From Micromonospora sp. HM5-17 (lineage in GTDB: Bacteria > Actinomycetota > Actinomycetes > Mycobacteriales > Micromonosporaceae), in contig NZ_RJWA01000005.1 in assembly GCF_003762835.1 (NCBI RefSeq), forward strand, positions 124,001-188,000: a stretch of 64,000 nt of DNA, read 5' to 3'. The notes below the pieces were generated by a model. The model ran no database searches. It was not told where the DNA came from and saw nothing but the letters and a program-made list of their open reading frames with translations. Position 1 is the stretch's first letter. Every line of letters begins with the position of its first letter. The position numbers and the translations under genes are program-made. Positions 46,729 to 55,429 of this stretch are shown in pieces.

Positions 46729-48639
46729 GTGGGCGGCGGGTCTACGGCGGGACGCTGGCGTAGGTGGCGCGACTTCGCGCCGCTAGCCGCGCTGACGGTG
46801 CCGGTACTGGCCGGTGCGGGGTTGTGGTTCGCCGACCGGCGCGGGGCCGCCTCCGGGTGCTGGGCGGCGACGGCCTCGGTCACGCTGCTGGTGACGCTGC
46901 GCTGGTTGGTCCAGTCGCTGCGGCGGCGTCGGATCGGCGTGGACGTGATCGCGACCCTGGCCCTGATCACCTCTCTGCTGGTGGGTGAGTACCTGGCCGG
47001 GGCGGTCGTGGCCTTGATGCTGGCCACCGGACACACGTTGGAGAGCTATGCCCAGGGGCGGGCGACGCGGGACCTGCACGAACTGCTGACGCGAGCACCC
47101 CGCCGGGCACGGCGCCGCTGTCCGGACGGCGAGGTCCAGGACGTTGACGTGAACGACATCCGTGAAGGCGACCGGCTGCTGGTCGGTCCGGGTGAGGTCG
47201 TGCCGGTCGACGGCTTCGCCGAGGACGCGGCGACGCTGGACGAGTCCGCGGTGACCGGTGAGTCCCAGGCGGTCGAGCGCCGGGCCGGGGACCGGTTGGC
47301 CAGCGGAGTCGTCAACGCGGGGGCGGCGTTCGGTTTGCGGGCCGCAGCCGTGGCGGCCGAGAGCACCTACGCGGGAATCGTCCGGCTGGCGGAGGAGGCG
47401 AACGCGGAAAAGGCACCGATGGTGCGGCTGGCTGACCGGTACTCGGCGGCGTTCGTGCCGTTCACCCTGGCCCTGGCCGGTATCGCGTGGGCGGTGTCTG
47501 GGCAGTTCGTGCGGGCGGTGGCGGTGCTGGTGGTGGCGACTCCGTGCCCGTTGCTGCTGGCCACCCCGATCGCGATCGTGGCCGGGTTGTCCCGGGCGGC
47601 ACGGCGCGGCGTGCTGATCCGCAACGGCGGCTCGCTGGAACTGCTGGGCCGGGCGCGGACCCTGCTGCTGGACAAGACCGGGACGCTGACAACCGGGCGC
47701 CCGGAGACCGCCGGGGTGGTGACCGCCCCCGGCGGTGACGGCGACGAGCTGCTGCGGGTGGCTGCCTCGGTCGAACAACTGTCCTCCCACGTGCTGGCCG
47801 CGGCGGTCGTGCGGGAGGCGAAGGATCGGGACATGCGGCTGGTGGTGCCCGCCGAGGTGACGGAGGAGCCGGGCCAGGGGGTGTGCGGCCGGGTCGACGG
47901 ACGACTGGTACGGGTCGGCCAGCACGGCGGCGAGTTACCGGACTGGGCCGTACGCGCACGGCGGCAGGCGGAGGCGGACGGCTTGTCGACGGTGTGGGTG
48001 AGCCTGGACGATGTGCTTGCCGGGGCGGTGCTCCTCCGCGACCCGGTACGACCCGACGCGGCTGACACGGTTCGGCGGTTGCGGCAGGCCGGCTTTTACC
48101 GGTTGATCATGGTGACCGGAGACCGGCCGGAGGTCGCCGAGCGGGTGGCACGGGCGGTGGGCGTGGACGACGTGGTGCCCCGCTGCTCCCCGCAGGAGAA
48201 GGTAGCCCGGGTGCGGACCGAGTCCGAGCAGGCGGCGACGGTGATGGTCGGCGACGGGATCAACGACGCACCCGCGCTGGCAACCGCCGGAGTGGGCGTG
48301 GCGCTGGGGGCGACGGGGGCGACCGCCTCGGCGGACGTGGCGGATGCCGTGTTGTCGGTGGACCGGCTGGACCGGTTGGCCGACGCGGTGGAGATCGCGC
48401 GCCGGTCGCGGGCGATCGCGGTACAGAGCGCGGGCGCGGGCATGGGGATGGCGGTGGCGGCGATGGTCGCCGCCGCGTTCGGGCTGCTTCCCCCGGTGGC
48501 CGGCGCGTTCCTGCAGGAGGGAATCGACGTCGCCGTGATCCTCAACGCGCTACGCGCCCTCGGGGGCGGCACGCCGGGCCGCGCGAGCTCCGCCGACGGA
48601 GCGGAACCCGCGGGTGGCGGGACCTCGTGCGGCACCTGA
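46729..48639 (+). CDS. P1B-type heavy-metal-translocating ATPase
   Basis: 636 residues. Seen: actuator motif DESAVTGES, the intramembrane metal site TPCPLLLATP near residue 271, the phosphorylated DKTGTLT near residue 315, SSHVLA near residue 353 (usual form SSHPLA), and VGDGINDAPAL near residue 508. There is no N-terminal metal-binding domain. A TPC metal site instead of CPC or SPC prevents a sure metal call; Cu, Zn or Cd cannot be told apart here. GTG at 46729 has a GGTGGGAAC site. No chaperone or metal regulator is next to it. It should export or import a metal at the cell membrane. Confidence 0.9.
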   Translation: MGGGSTAGRWRRWRDFAPLAALTVPVLAGAGLWFADRRGAASGCWAATASVTLLVTLRWLVQSLRRRRIGVDVIATLALITSLLVGEYLAGAVVALMLATGHTLESYAQGRATRDLHELLTRAPRRARRRCPDGEVQDVDVNDIREGDRLLVGPGEVVPVDGFAEDAATLDESAVTGESQAVERRAGDRLASGVVNAGAAFGLRAAAVAAESTYAGIVRLAEEANAEKAPMVRLADRYSAAFVPFTLALAGIAWAVSGQFVRAVAVLVVATPCPLLLATPIAIVAGLSRAARRGVLIRNGGSLELLGRARTLLLDKTGTLTTGRPETAGVVTAPGGDGDELLRVAASVEQLSSHVLAAAVVREAKDRDMRLVVPAEVTEEPGQGVCGRVDGRLVRVGQHGGELPDWAVRARRQAEADGLSTVWVSLDDVLAGAVLLRDPVRPDAADTVRRLRQAGFYRLIMVTGDRPEVAERVARAVGVDDVVPRCSPQEKVARVRTESEQAATVMVGDGINDAPALATAGVGVALGATGATASADVADAVLSVDRLDRLADAVEIARRSRAIAVQSAGAGMGMAVAAMVAAAFGLLPPVAGAFLQEGIDVAVILNALRALGGGTPGRASSADGAEPAGGGTSCGT

Positions 48640-48723
48640 TCCGCCCGCTGGTCCCCCGGCGCTGTGGCTGGCCGCCGTCCTGGCCTGGGTCGCCGTCACC
48701 CCCGTCCGTCCGAAGGCCCGCCG

Positions 48724-49527
48724 TCAGCCCCGGCCGAAGGCGCGGCGGGATCCCCGGGCCGGCGCCACCGCGGCGGAACACGCCGGGCCTCGGCAGAGCA
48801 CGGGGTGCAGGAGCCGGGCCAGCTCGGCCGGGCTGGAGACGGGTCGGGGGAAGGCGAGCCGGGCCCGGAGCCCGTGCCCGCGTGGGCCGAAGGCGACCGT
48901 CATGCCGTACCGGTCGAGGCGTACCACCCGAGGTTTCGGCTCGTCCGGGCTCGCGGGTGGCGGTACGACGTCCCCGAGCTGGCGCCGCAGGAACGCGGCG
49001 ATCTCCGGTCCGTGGTGGTCGGCGAGGTCCGCCAACAGCTCCCGCTCCACCGGATGGAGCGGGTCGGGTTCGGCGGCGGCGTACTCGGCCGGCTCGACGT
49101 CGTACAGCACGCCGCCGCGCTCCAGCCGGATCTGCTCCGGCTCGAAGCGGTACAGGGTGAACTGGCGGCCGACGTCGAGCAGGTCGCCGACCGGCAACAC
49201 CTCGGCGAAGTCGATGGCCGCCTGACGCGCCTCGGCGCCGGCGAGCGGCTCCGCCCAGCCGGAGATCCAGAGTCGACCCAGCGAGGGCGCGCCGGCGGCC
49301 GGTGGGAGGTCCCGTACGTCGAGCACCGTCGCCACCCCCGAGGTCCCGCCCCTCGGGCGCAGCGCGGCGGCAAGGTCGCTGACGATCGAGACGAGCAGCA
49401 GGACCCGACCGGCTGGATCGGTGGCGTGCCGCACCTGGTGCGGTCCGGGCCGGTAGGCGACCTGGGCGGTGCCGGCGAGCCGACCGACCGCCAGGGTACG
49501 GGCCACCTCCGCAGGGCTGGGCTGCAT
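48724..49527 (-). CDS. DUF2470-domain protein (HugZ-like), iron-box controlled
   Basis: 267 residues. The N-terminal two thirds resemble a split-barrel FMN/haem-binding fold (VRHATDPAGRVLLLVSIVSDLAAAL, then ISGWAEPL), followed by a DUF2470 domain (VERELLADLADHHGPEIAAFLRRQLGD, then RYGMTVAFGPRGHGLRARLAFPRPV). Proteins of this layout are linked to haem use and iron acquisition. ATG at 49527 has CGGGAGGTCGACGTC; GTG at 49545 is in frame but has no site. Two iron boxes lie directly upstream, so it should be induced when iron is low. Two ABC exporter genes lie just upstream on the same strand, but the boxes come after them. Confidence 0.78.
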   Translation of the reverse strand: MQPSPAEVARTLAVGRLAGTAQVAYRPGPHQVRHATDPAGRVLLLVSIVSDLAAALRPRGGTSGVATVLDVRDLPPAAGAPSLGRLWISGWAEPLAGAEARQAAIDFAEVLPVGDLLDVGRQFTLYRFEPEQIRLERGGVLYDVEPAEYAAAEPDPLHPVERELLADLADHHGPEIAAFLRRQLGDVVPPPASPDEPKPRVVRLDRYGMTVAFGPRGHGLRARLAFPRPVSSPAELARLLHPVLCRGPACSAAVAPARGSRRAFGRG

Positions 49528-49541
49528 GACGTCGACCTCCC

Positions 49542-49560
49542 GCACATTAGCCTTACCTTA
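49542..49560 (-). promoter_or_regulatory. IdeR/DmdR iron box, half-matching
   Basis: The half AGCCTTACCTTA (49549-49560) fits the consensus half AGSCTWACCTWA fully, while the other half is degenerate. It directly precedes the second box, so two regulator dimers could bind. Confidence 0.5.
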
Positions 49561-49561
49561 G

Positions 49562-49580
49562 TAAGGGCAGGCTAACCTAA
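49562..49580 (-). promoter_or_regulatory. IdeR/DmdR iron box
   Basis: Read on the minus strand: TTAGGTTAGCCTGCCCTTA, against the consensus TWAGGTWAGSCTWACCTWA; only two or so positions differ. It is 35-50 bases upstream of the DUF2470 start codon, where a repressor would block transcription in iron-replete cells. Confidence 0.7.
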
Positions 49581-49632
49581 AGAGTCGGTCACGTCCATCG
49601 GCCCCGATCGGCCCCCGCTCACCGGCACCGGC

Positions 49633-51414
49633 TCACCGGGTCTGCTCCAGCCAGGAGGCGTAGAGCAGGCCGTAGACCGAGTCCGGATCCCGGACCAGTT
49701 CCTCGTGCGGGCCGCGTTGCACGATGCGCCCCTTGTCGACCACGATCACCTCGTCGGCCGCCTGCGCGGTGGAGAGCCGGTGCGCGATCGCCACCGTGGT
49801 CCGACCCCGGGTCACCGCGTCGAGAGTGCGCTGGAGCCGTACCTCGGTGGCCGGGTCGACCGCGCTGGTCGCCTCGTCCAGCACCAGCAGATCCGGGTCG
49901 GCGACGTACGCCCGAGCCAGCGCGACCAGCTGCCGCTCCCCGACACTGAGCGCCTCGCCCCGCTCCCCCACCGGGGTCGCCAGCCCCGCCGGCAGCCCCG
50001 CCACCCAGTCACCGAGCCCGAGCTCGCCCAGCGCGCGCTCCAGATCCTCGTCGGTCAGCTCCGGGCGGCCGAACCGGATGTTCTCCGCCACCGTCGAGTC
50101 GAAGAGGAAGCCGTCCTGCGGCACCATCACGACCCGGGAGCGCAGCGAGGAGAACCGCACCCGATCCAGCGGTACGCCGGAGAGCCGCACCTGGCCGCTG
50201 GTGGGATCCATCAGCCGGGTGAGCAGCTTCGCGAACGTCGTCTTGCCGCTGCCCGTCTCCCCGACCACCGCCACCCGGGTCTTGGCCGGGATATCCACGG
50301 TGACGTCGACCAGCACAGGCGGGCCGCCGGGGTAGCGGTAGTTGACGTCGACGAAGCGGACGTCGATCGGCCCCGGCGGCAGGTCGAGGCCCTGCTCGCC
50401 CGGGTCCGCCACGTCCGGTACCACGTCCAGGACGTCGAGGACCCGCCGCCAGCCGGCGATCGCGTTCTGCGCCTCGTTGAGCACCTCGGTGGCGATCTGC
50501 ACCGGCTGGATGAAGAGCGTGACCAGGAAGAGGAAGGCGGTCAGCTCGCCGATGCCGATCGAGCCGCCAACCCCCAGCCAGACCCCGATCAGCACGACCC
50601 CGGCCAGCGCCAGACCCGCCGCGATCTCCCCGGTCGAGAAGCTGGTCACGCTGATCCGGATCGCCCGCTGCTGGGCACGACGCTGTCCGTCGATGGTCTG
50701 GTCCAGGCGAGCGGCGGTCCGCGCGGCGACGCCGTACGCCCGGATCACCGGCGCGCCGACCACGCTCTCCGAGATCGCGGCGAGCATCGCCCCCATCCGC
50801 TGCCGGACCAGGCCGTACGCCGCGGCGAGGCGCCGCTGGAACAGCCGGATCACCACGACGGCCGGGGCGAAGGCGGCGAAGACCACGAGGGTGAGCTGCC
50901 AGGAGTAGACCAGCATCACGACGGTGGTGACCACCACCTGGCCCAGGCTGATCAGCAGGATCACGCCGCCCCACTGGAGGAACTGGGTGATCTGGTCCAC
51001 GTCGCTGGTGACCCGGGAGACCAGCGCCCCGCGTCGCTCCGCCTGCTGGTGCAGCGTGCTGAGGTCGTGCACGTGCCGGAAGGCCCGGATCCGCACCCCG
51101 GCCAGGGCGGTCTCGCTGACCGTGAAAAGCCGGCGCATCATCAGGTAGCCGCAGAGCGTGGTCACCACCAGGACCGCGGCCGTCGTCGCCACCACCGTCG
51201 CCACCACGTCCAGGTTCGGGCCGCCCGGCGCGCGCAGCCCCCGGTCGATGCCCTGCTGGATCGCGACCGGCACCGCGGCCCGGCCCACCATCGACACCAC
51301 GGCCAGCCCCAGGGTGCCGGCGAGCCCGGTCCGCAGTTCCGGCGAGAGCGCCAGGCCGCGGCGCAGCGTCCGCCAGGTGCTCTCCCCCGTCGCGGGGGAA
51401 GCCGTCGTGGTCAT
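49633..51414 (-). CDS. ABC exporter subunit (heterodimer partner 2)
   Basis: 593 residues: an N-terminal six-helix membrane domain (GTLGLAVVSMVGRAAVPVAI onward) and a C-terminal ATPase with Walker A VGETGSGKTTFAKL, Q-loop MVPQDGFLFDSTVAENIRFG, Walker B LLVLDEATSAVDP and H-loop AIAHRLSTAQAADE. The signature reads LSVGERQ rather than LSGGQ, which is the degenerate member pattern of heterodimeric exporters such as TmrAB or BmrCD. ATG at 51414 has GGAGAGGGC. It follows the partner gene by 64 bases, so the two are one operon. The substrate is unknown; lipids, drugs or siderophores are all possible. Confidence 0.9.
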   Translation of the reverse strand: MTTTASPATGESTWRTLRRGLALSPELRTGLAGTLGLAVVSMVGRAAVPVAIQQGIDRGLRAPGGPNLDVVATVVATTAAVLVVTTLCGYLMMRRLFTVSETALAGVRIRAFRHVHDLSTLHQQAERRGALVSRVTSDVDQITQFLQWGGVILLISLGQVVVTTVVMLVYSWQLTLVVFAAFAPAVVVIRLFQRRLAAAYGLVRQRMGAMLAAISESVVGAPVIRAYGVAARTAARLDQTIDGQRRAQQRAIRISVTSFSTGEIAAGLALAGVVLIGVWLGVGGSIGIGELTAFLFLVTLFIQPVQIATEVLNEAQNAIAGWRRVLDVLDVVPDVADPGEQGLDLPPGPIDVRFVDVNYRYPGGPPVLVDVTVDIPAKTRVAVVGETGSGKTTFAKLLTRLMDPTSGQVRLSGVPLDRVRFSSLRSRVVMVPQDGFLFDSTVAENIRFGRPELTDEDLERALGELGLGDWVAGLPAGLATPVGERGEALSVGERQLVALARAYVADPDLLVLDEATSAVDPATEVRLQRTLDAVTRGRTTVAIAHRLSTAQAADEVIVVDKGRIVQRGPHEELVRDPDSVYGLLYASWLEQTR

Positions 51415-51478
51415 GCCCTCTCCTCGCCGCGCCCATCGGCGCCGTACGCGATGCCGGCGCGCCGGCCGGTCCGTCCGG

Positions 51479-53728
51479 TCACGCCCTCACCTCGCTCCGC
51501 TCCGTGTCCCGCTCGCGTTGCCGTTCCGCCTCGGCCCGCTCGTACGCGGTGACCAGGGCGGCGTACCCGGGGGTGCTCTCCAGCAGCGCCTGGTGCGTAC
51601 CCCGGCCGACCACCCGCCCGTGCTCGACGTAGACCACCTCGTCGGCGAGGGCGATGGTCGCCCGCCGGTACGCCACCACCAGGATCGATGTGGCCGGCGA
51701 GAGCACCCGGACCTCGGACGAGCCCTCGGGTCGGCTCCCCGGCGGGGAGGACGCCGCGGCGGCCTCGCCCGGAGCCGGGTCGGCTCCCACCGGGGCATGC
51801 GGTGACACGTCTGCTGCCGGGTCGGCCGGGGGTGCCTCCGGTGGGTGCCCGGCTCCCTCGGTCCCGGCGGTCTCGGCGCGGGACGTCCGGTCGCCGCGGA
51901 GTGCGGCCAGGATCGCCGCCTCGACCCGCGGATCGACCGCGCTGGTCGCGTCGTCGAGCACCAGCAGCCGCGGTCGGCCGGCGAGCGCGCGGGCAAGGGT
52001 GAGCCGCTGACGTTGGCCACCCGAGAGCGAGGCGCCCCGCTCCCCCACCACGGTGTCCAGGCCGTCGGGTAGGGCGGCGACGAAGCCGTCGGCCTCGGCG
52101 AGCCGCAGCGCGGCCCAGACGTCGTCGTCGGTGATGCCGGGCCTGCCGAGGGTGACGTTCTCCCGGATGGTGTCGTCGAAGACAAACGGCACCTGCGCGA
52201 CGAGGGCGGTGGAGGTCGAGAGGGAGTCGGCGGTCAGCGATCGGAGATCGACCCCGTCCAGCGTCACCCTCCCCGCGTCGGGGTCGACCAGCCGGACCGC
52301 GAGCGAGGCGATGGTGGACTTGCCGGAACCGGTGGGGCCGACCAGCGCCACCGTCCGTCCGGCGGGGACGGTGAACGACACCTCGTGCAGCACGGGCGTG
52401 CCGGCGGGTGCCGGAGCACCGGTCGGGGCCGAGTCCGGCGGCGCCGGGGCGGGAACCGGTGCGGCGGGTTCGGCGGCCGGTGGCGCCGGTTCCCCCGACA
52501 CCGTGGTCGGGGTCGGTTCCGCCGCCGGTGGGTAGCTGAAGCTGACCCGGTCGAAGACCAGGGTGGCCGGGCGTTCGGCGTCCACGTCCAGCCTCGTGTC
52601 GCCGTACGGCATCTGGCCGGTGGCCGTGAGCACCGTCTGCAGGCGGTCCCAGCCGGCGACGCTGCGGGGCAGCTCGGCGAGGACCCAGCCGATCGCCCGG
52701 ACCGGGAAGGCCAGCACCGTGAAGAGGAACGCGACGCTGACCAGTTCGCTGATGCTGACCGCACCCTGCCGCAACCGGACCGTGCCGATGATGAGCACGG
52801 CGAGGGTGCCGAGGCTCGGCAGCGTCTCCAGCATCGGGTCGAAGAGGCCGCGGAGCCGGCCGACGGCGATCAGCGCGTCCCGCAACTCGCCCGCCTGGGC
52901 CGCGAACCGCGCCGTCTCCCGGGCCTCCTGGCCCATGGTCTTGACCACCAGCGCGCCGTCGAAGCTCTCGTGGGCGATCGCGCTGACCTGCGCCCGCATC
53001 TGCTGGGCGCGGGCCTGCCGGGGCGCCATCCGCCGGGAGTAGACCACGTTCAGCGTGAAGAGCGCGGGAAAGATGGCCACCCCGACCAGGGCCAGCACCC
53101 AGTCGGTGACGAAGAGCGACACCATCGCGGCGACCAGCATCACCAGCGTGCCGACCGCGAACGGCAGCGGAGCGATCGGGAACCAGGCCGCCTCGACGTC
53201 CGAGTTGGCGTTGGAGAGCAGGGTCCCGGTGGCGTGCCGGTGGTGCCAGGCCAGCGGCAGTTCCAGGTAGCGACGGGTGACGCGGCGGCGGTACCGCGCC
53301 TGGAGGCGGTACTGCATGTAGCCGGCACCGATCCGCCGGCCGACCATCCCCAGCACCCGACCGAGGCTCACCGCCAGCAGCGCGCCCGCCCCGAGCAGCA
53401 CCACGCCGAGGTCGGCCTCGCCCCGCTCGAACGACGGCACCACCACCCTGCCGACAACGGCGCCGACGACGTACGCGCTGGCGACGACGAGCAGGCTGTA
53501 GACGATGCTGCCGGCGGTCCCCGCGGCGAAGACCCATGGCTCGTCCCGGATGGCGTAGCCGAGGATCCGGATTCCTCTGATCAGTACGTCGCGGCTTGTC
53601 CTGCCCGCCACAGTCGTCCCCCGCCGTAAGTCTCTGTAGTCCAGATCATCCTTACCGATCGGACGCCGCCATGACGAACCGACGGGCTGACCGGAACCGG
53701 TCCGGACGGAGATTGTGTCGGCCGTCAC
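51479..53728 (-). CDS. ABC exporter subunit (heterodimer partner 1) with Pro/Ala-rich insertions
   Basis: 749 residues, about 150 longer than usual. Membrane helices cover residues 50-330. The ATPase has Walker A VGPTGSGKSTIASLA, signature SLSGGQRQRLTLARAL and Walker B LLVLDDATSAVDP. Two insertions are visible: a Pro/Ala/Thr linker at about residues 400-450, just before the ATPase, and an Ala/Pro/Gly stretch at about 610-676, between the D-loop and H-loop. The H-loop His is Tyr (VVAYRRATIALADE). With the altered signature in its partner, this suggests one degenerate ATP site. GTG at 53728 lacks a ribosome site, so the start is uncertain. Confidence 0.86.
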   Translation of the reverse strand: MTADTISVRTGSGQPVGSSWRRPIGKDDLDYRDLRRGTTVAGRTSRDVLIRGIRILGYAIRDEPWVFAAGTAGSIVYSLLVVASAYVVGAVVGRVVVPSFERGEADLGVVLLGAGALLAVSLGRVLGMVGRRIGAGYMQYRLQARYRRRVTRRYLELPLAWHHRHATGTLLSNANSDVEAAWFPIAPLPFAVGTLVMLVAAMVSLFVTDWVLALVGVAIFPALFTLNVVYSRRMAPRQARAQQMRAQVSAIAHESFDGALVVKTMGQEARETARFAAQAGELRDALIAVGRLRGLFDPMLETLPSLGTLAVLIIGTVRLRQGAVSISELVSVAFLFTVLAFPVRAIGWVLAELPRSVAGWDRLQTVLTATGQMPYGDTRLDVDAERPATLVFDRVSFSYPPAAEPTPTTVSGEPAPPAAEPAAPVPAPAPPDSAPTGAPAPAGTPVLHEVSFTVPAGRTVALVGPTGSGKSTIASLAVRLVDPDAGRVTLDGVDLRSLTADSLSTSTALVAQVPFVFDDTIRENVTLGRPGITDDDVWAALRLAEADGFVAALPDGLDTVVGERGASLSGGQRQRLTLARALAGRPRLLVLDDATSAVDPRVEAAILAALRGDRTSRAETAGTEGAGHPPEAPPADPAADVSPHAPVGADPAPGEAAAASSPPGSRPEGSSEVRVLSPATSILVVAYRRATIALADEVVYVEHGRVVGRGTHQALLESTPGYAALVTAYERAEAERQRERDTERSEVRA

Positions 53729-53759
53729 AGGGCTCGGCGTGGCCGTACGGGACTACGCC

Positions 53760-53765
53760 TAGGAT
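53760..53765 (+). promoter_or_regulatory. -10 box TAGGAT of a leaderless TIGR03085 gene
   Basis: TAGGAT, six bases (CACAAC), then ATG at 53772. Confidence 0.6.
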
Positions 53766-53771
53766 CACAAC

Positions 53772-54401
53772 ATGTCCCGGTACGCGGATGCGGAGCGCCA
53801 CGCCCTCGCCGATCTCCTCCTGGACCGTGGCCCGGAGGCACCGACCATCATCCCCGACTGGTCGACCCGGGACCTCGCCGCCCACCTGGTGATGCGGGAG
53901 CGCCGGCCGGACGCGGCGGCAGGGATCCTGCTCCGGCCGGTGGCCGGGCACGCCGAGCGGGTCCGGCGGGCGATGGCGGCACGTCCGTACCCGGACCTGG
54001 TCGAGCTGGTCCGGCGACCGCCCCGGTGGAGTCCGCTGGGCCTGCCGCCACTCCACGAGCTGGCCAACCTCACCGAGTTCTTCGTCCACCACGAGGACGT
54101 CCGCCGGGCCGAGGCCGGCTGGCAGCCCCGGCAGCTACCCGAGGGGCAGCAGTCGGCGCTCTGGAAACGGATCCCCACCCTGGCCCGGATGTCGCTGCGC
54201 CGGTTCCCGGCCGCGCTGCTGGTGCAGGCGCCGGACCACGGCGAGGTCGCCACCGGGGCGGGCGGGTCGCAGGTCCGGCTGGTCGGTTCGCCGGGCGAGC
54301 TGACGATGTTCCTCTTCGGCCGGCAGCGGGTCGCCCGGGTCCAGGTGGTGGGCCCGACCGCACTCACCGACCGGCTGCGGACCGCGCAGCTCGGGGTCTG
54401 A
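53772..54401 (+). CDS. TIGR03085-family metal-binding protein (DinB/mycothiol isomerase-like)
   Basis: 209 residues. The four-helix N-terminus resembles the mycothiol-dependent maleylpyruvate isomerase fold: PDWSTRDLAAHLVMRERRPDAAAG and NLTEFFVHHEDVRRAE give the three His that bind metal in this fold. The C-terminal part is the usual small domain (VRLVGSPGELTMFLFGRQRVA). In many actinobacteria this gene sits beside hisI and trpE; here it is 14 kb from them. Its reaction is unknown. The start is fixed by a leaderless promoter. Thirty-one bases separate it from the terpene synthase gene on the same strand, so they may be co-transcribed. Confidence 0.85.
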   Translation: MSRYADAERHALADLLLDRGPEAPTIIPDWSTRDLAAHLVMRERRPDAAAGILLRPVAGHAERVRRAMAARPYPDLVELVRRPPRWSPLGLPPLHELANLTEFFVHHEDVRRAEAGWQPRQLPEGQQSALWKRIPTLARMSLRRFPAALLVQAPDHGEVATGAGGSQVRLVGSPGELTMFLFGRQRVARVQVVGPTALTDRLRTAQLGV

Positions 54402-54432
54402 CCCACGCCAGCCGTGCAGCGACAGGAGCAGG

Positions 54433-55386
54433 ATGCGCGCCATCGCCGCGGAGTCCCTGACCAGCCCACCCTTCCCCGCCCGGCTCAGCGGCCACGTCGG
54501 GGAGATCGGTGACCAGTCCCTGCGCTGGGCCACCGACCTCGGTCTGGTCGCCACCCAGGACGCCCTGCGCCGGCTGGTGCGGGCCAACGCCGCCGAGTTG
54601 GCCGGCCGGGCCTGCCCGGACGCCCAGCCGGAACACCTCCGCCTGCTCACCGACCTCTTCACCTGGTTGTTCGCCTTTGACGACACCTGCGACGACGACG
54701 GACTCGGCCGCGATCCGGCCCGGCTCGCCCCGGTCGTCGGGCGACTGCTCGACGTCCTGGACCTGCTGGGCGGCCCGGCGCCGCCGGGGTTGGCCGCCGT
54801 CGCCGGCCCCACCGGGGTCGCCCTGCACGACCTGTGCCGGCGGGTCCGCGGGCAGAACCTCCCGCACCTGCTGCTCCGGTTCACCGGCCAGATGCGCGAC
54901 TACCTGCTCGCCCTCCTGTGGGAGGCGGCGAACCGGGAGCGGGCACGGGTCCCGGCGGTGGCCGAGTACCTCCAGATGCGGCGACACACCGGAGGTGTCC
55001 GGCCGAGCCTCACCCTGACCGATCTGGCGTACGGGGCCACCGGCGACGGGGTTCGCCGCACCGATCCGAGTGTGTCCACCCTGGACGATCTCGCCACCGA
55101 CCTCGTCTGCTGGTGCAACGACATCGTCTCGTACGACAAGGAGCACCAGCAGGGCGGCGACGGGCACAACCTCATCGTGGTGCTGGACCGGGCGACCGCC
55201 GACCCGGAGCGGTCCGGGCTCGCGGACGCGGTCGAGCGGTTCAACGCCGCGCTGCGGACGTACCTGCGGGTGGAGGCGGATCTGCTGGTCGACGCGGACG
55301 CCGAGACGGTGCGCTTCGTCACCGCCCGCCGGTGCTGGATCCGGGGCAGCTACGACTGGTCGCTGAACGCGAGCCGCTACCACTGA
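54433..55386 (+). CDS. class I terpene synthase
   Basis: 317 residues, a bacterial sesquiterpene-cyclase size. Metal motifs: DDTCDDD near residue 83 (a DDxxD variant), and NDIVSYDKE near residue 229, which matches the NSE triad. The phosphate-sensing Arg is probably in RRHTGGVRPSL, and the C-terminal RYH end is usual. ATG at 54433 has AGGAGCAGG. No prenyltransferase, P450 or methyltransferase lies close by, so this seems to be an orphan cyclase that uses farnesyl diphosphate (or a longer chain) from general metabolism. The product cannot be predicted from sequence. Confidence 0.9.
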   Translation: MRAIAAESLTSPPFPARLSGHVGEIGDQSLRWATDLGLVATQDALRRLVRANAAELAGRACPDAQPEHLRLLTDLFTWLFAFDDTCDDDGLGRDPARLAPVVGRLLDVLDLLGGPAPPGLAAVAGPTGVALHDLCRRVRGQNLPHLLLRFTGQMRDYLLALLWEAANRERARVPAVAEYLQMRRHTGGVRPSLTLTDLAYGATGDGVRRTDPSVSTLDDLATDLVCWCNDIVSYDKEHQQGGDGHNLIVVLDRATADPERSGLADAVERFNAALRTYLRVEADLLVDADAETVRFVTARRCWIRGSYDWSLNASRYH

Positions 55387-55429
55387 CGGGCTCGGCGGCC
55401 CGGTGACGCTGGGTCGCGCACGGCGCGGG

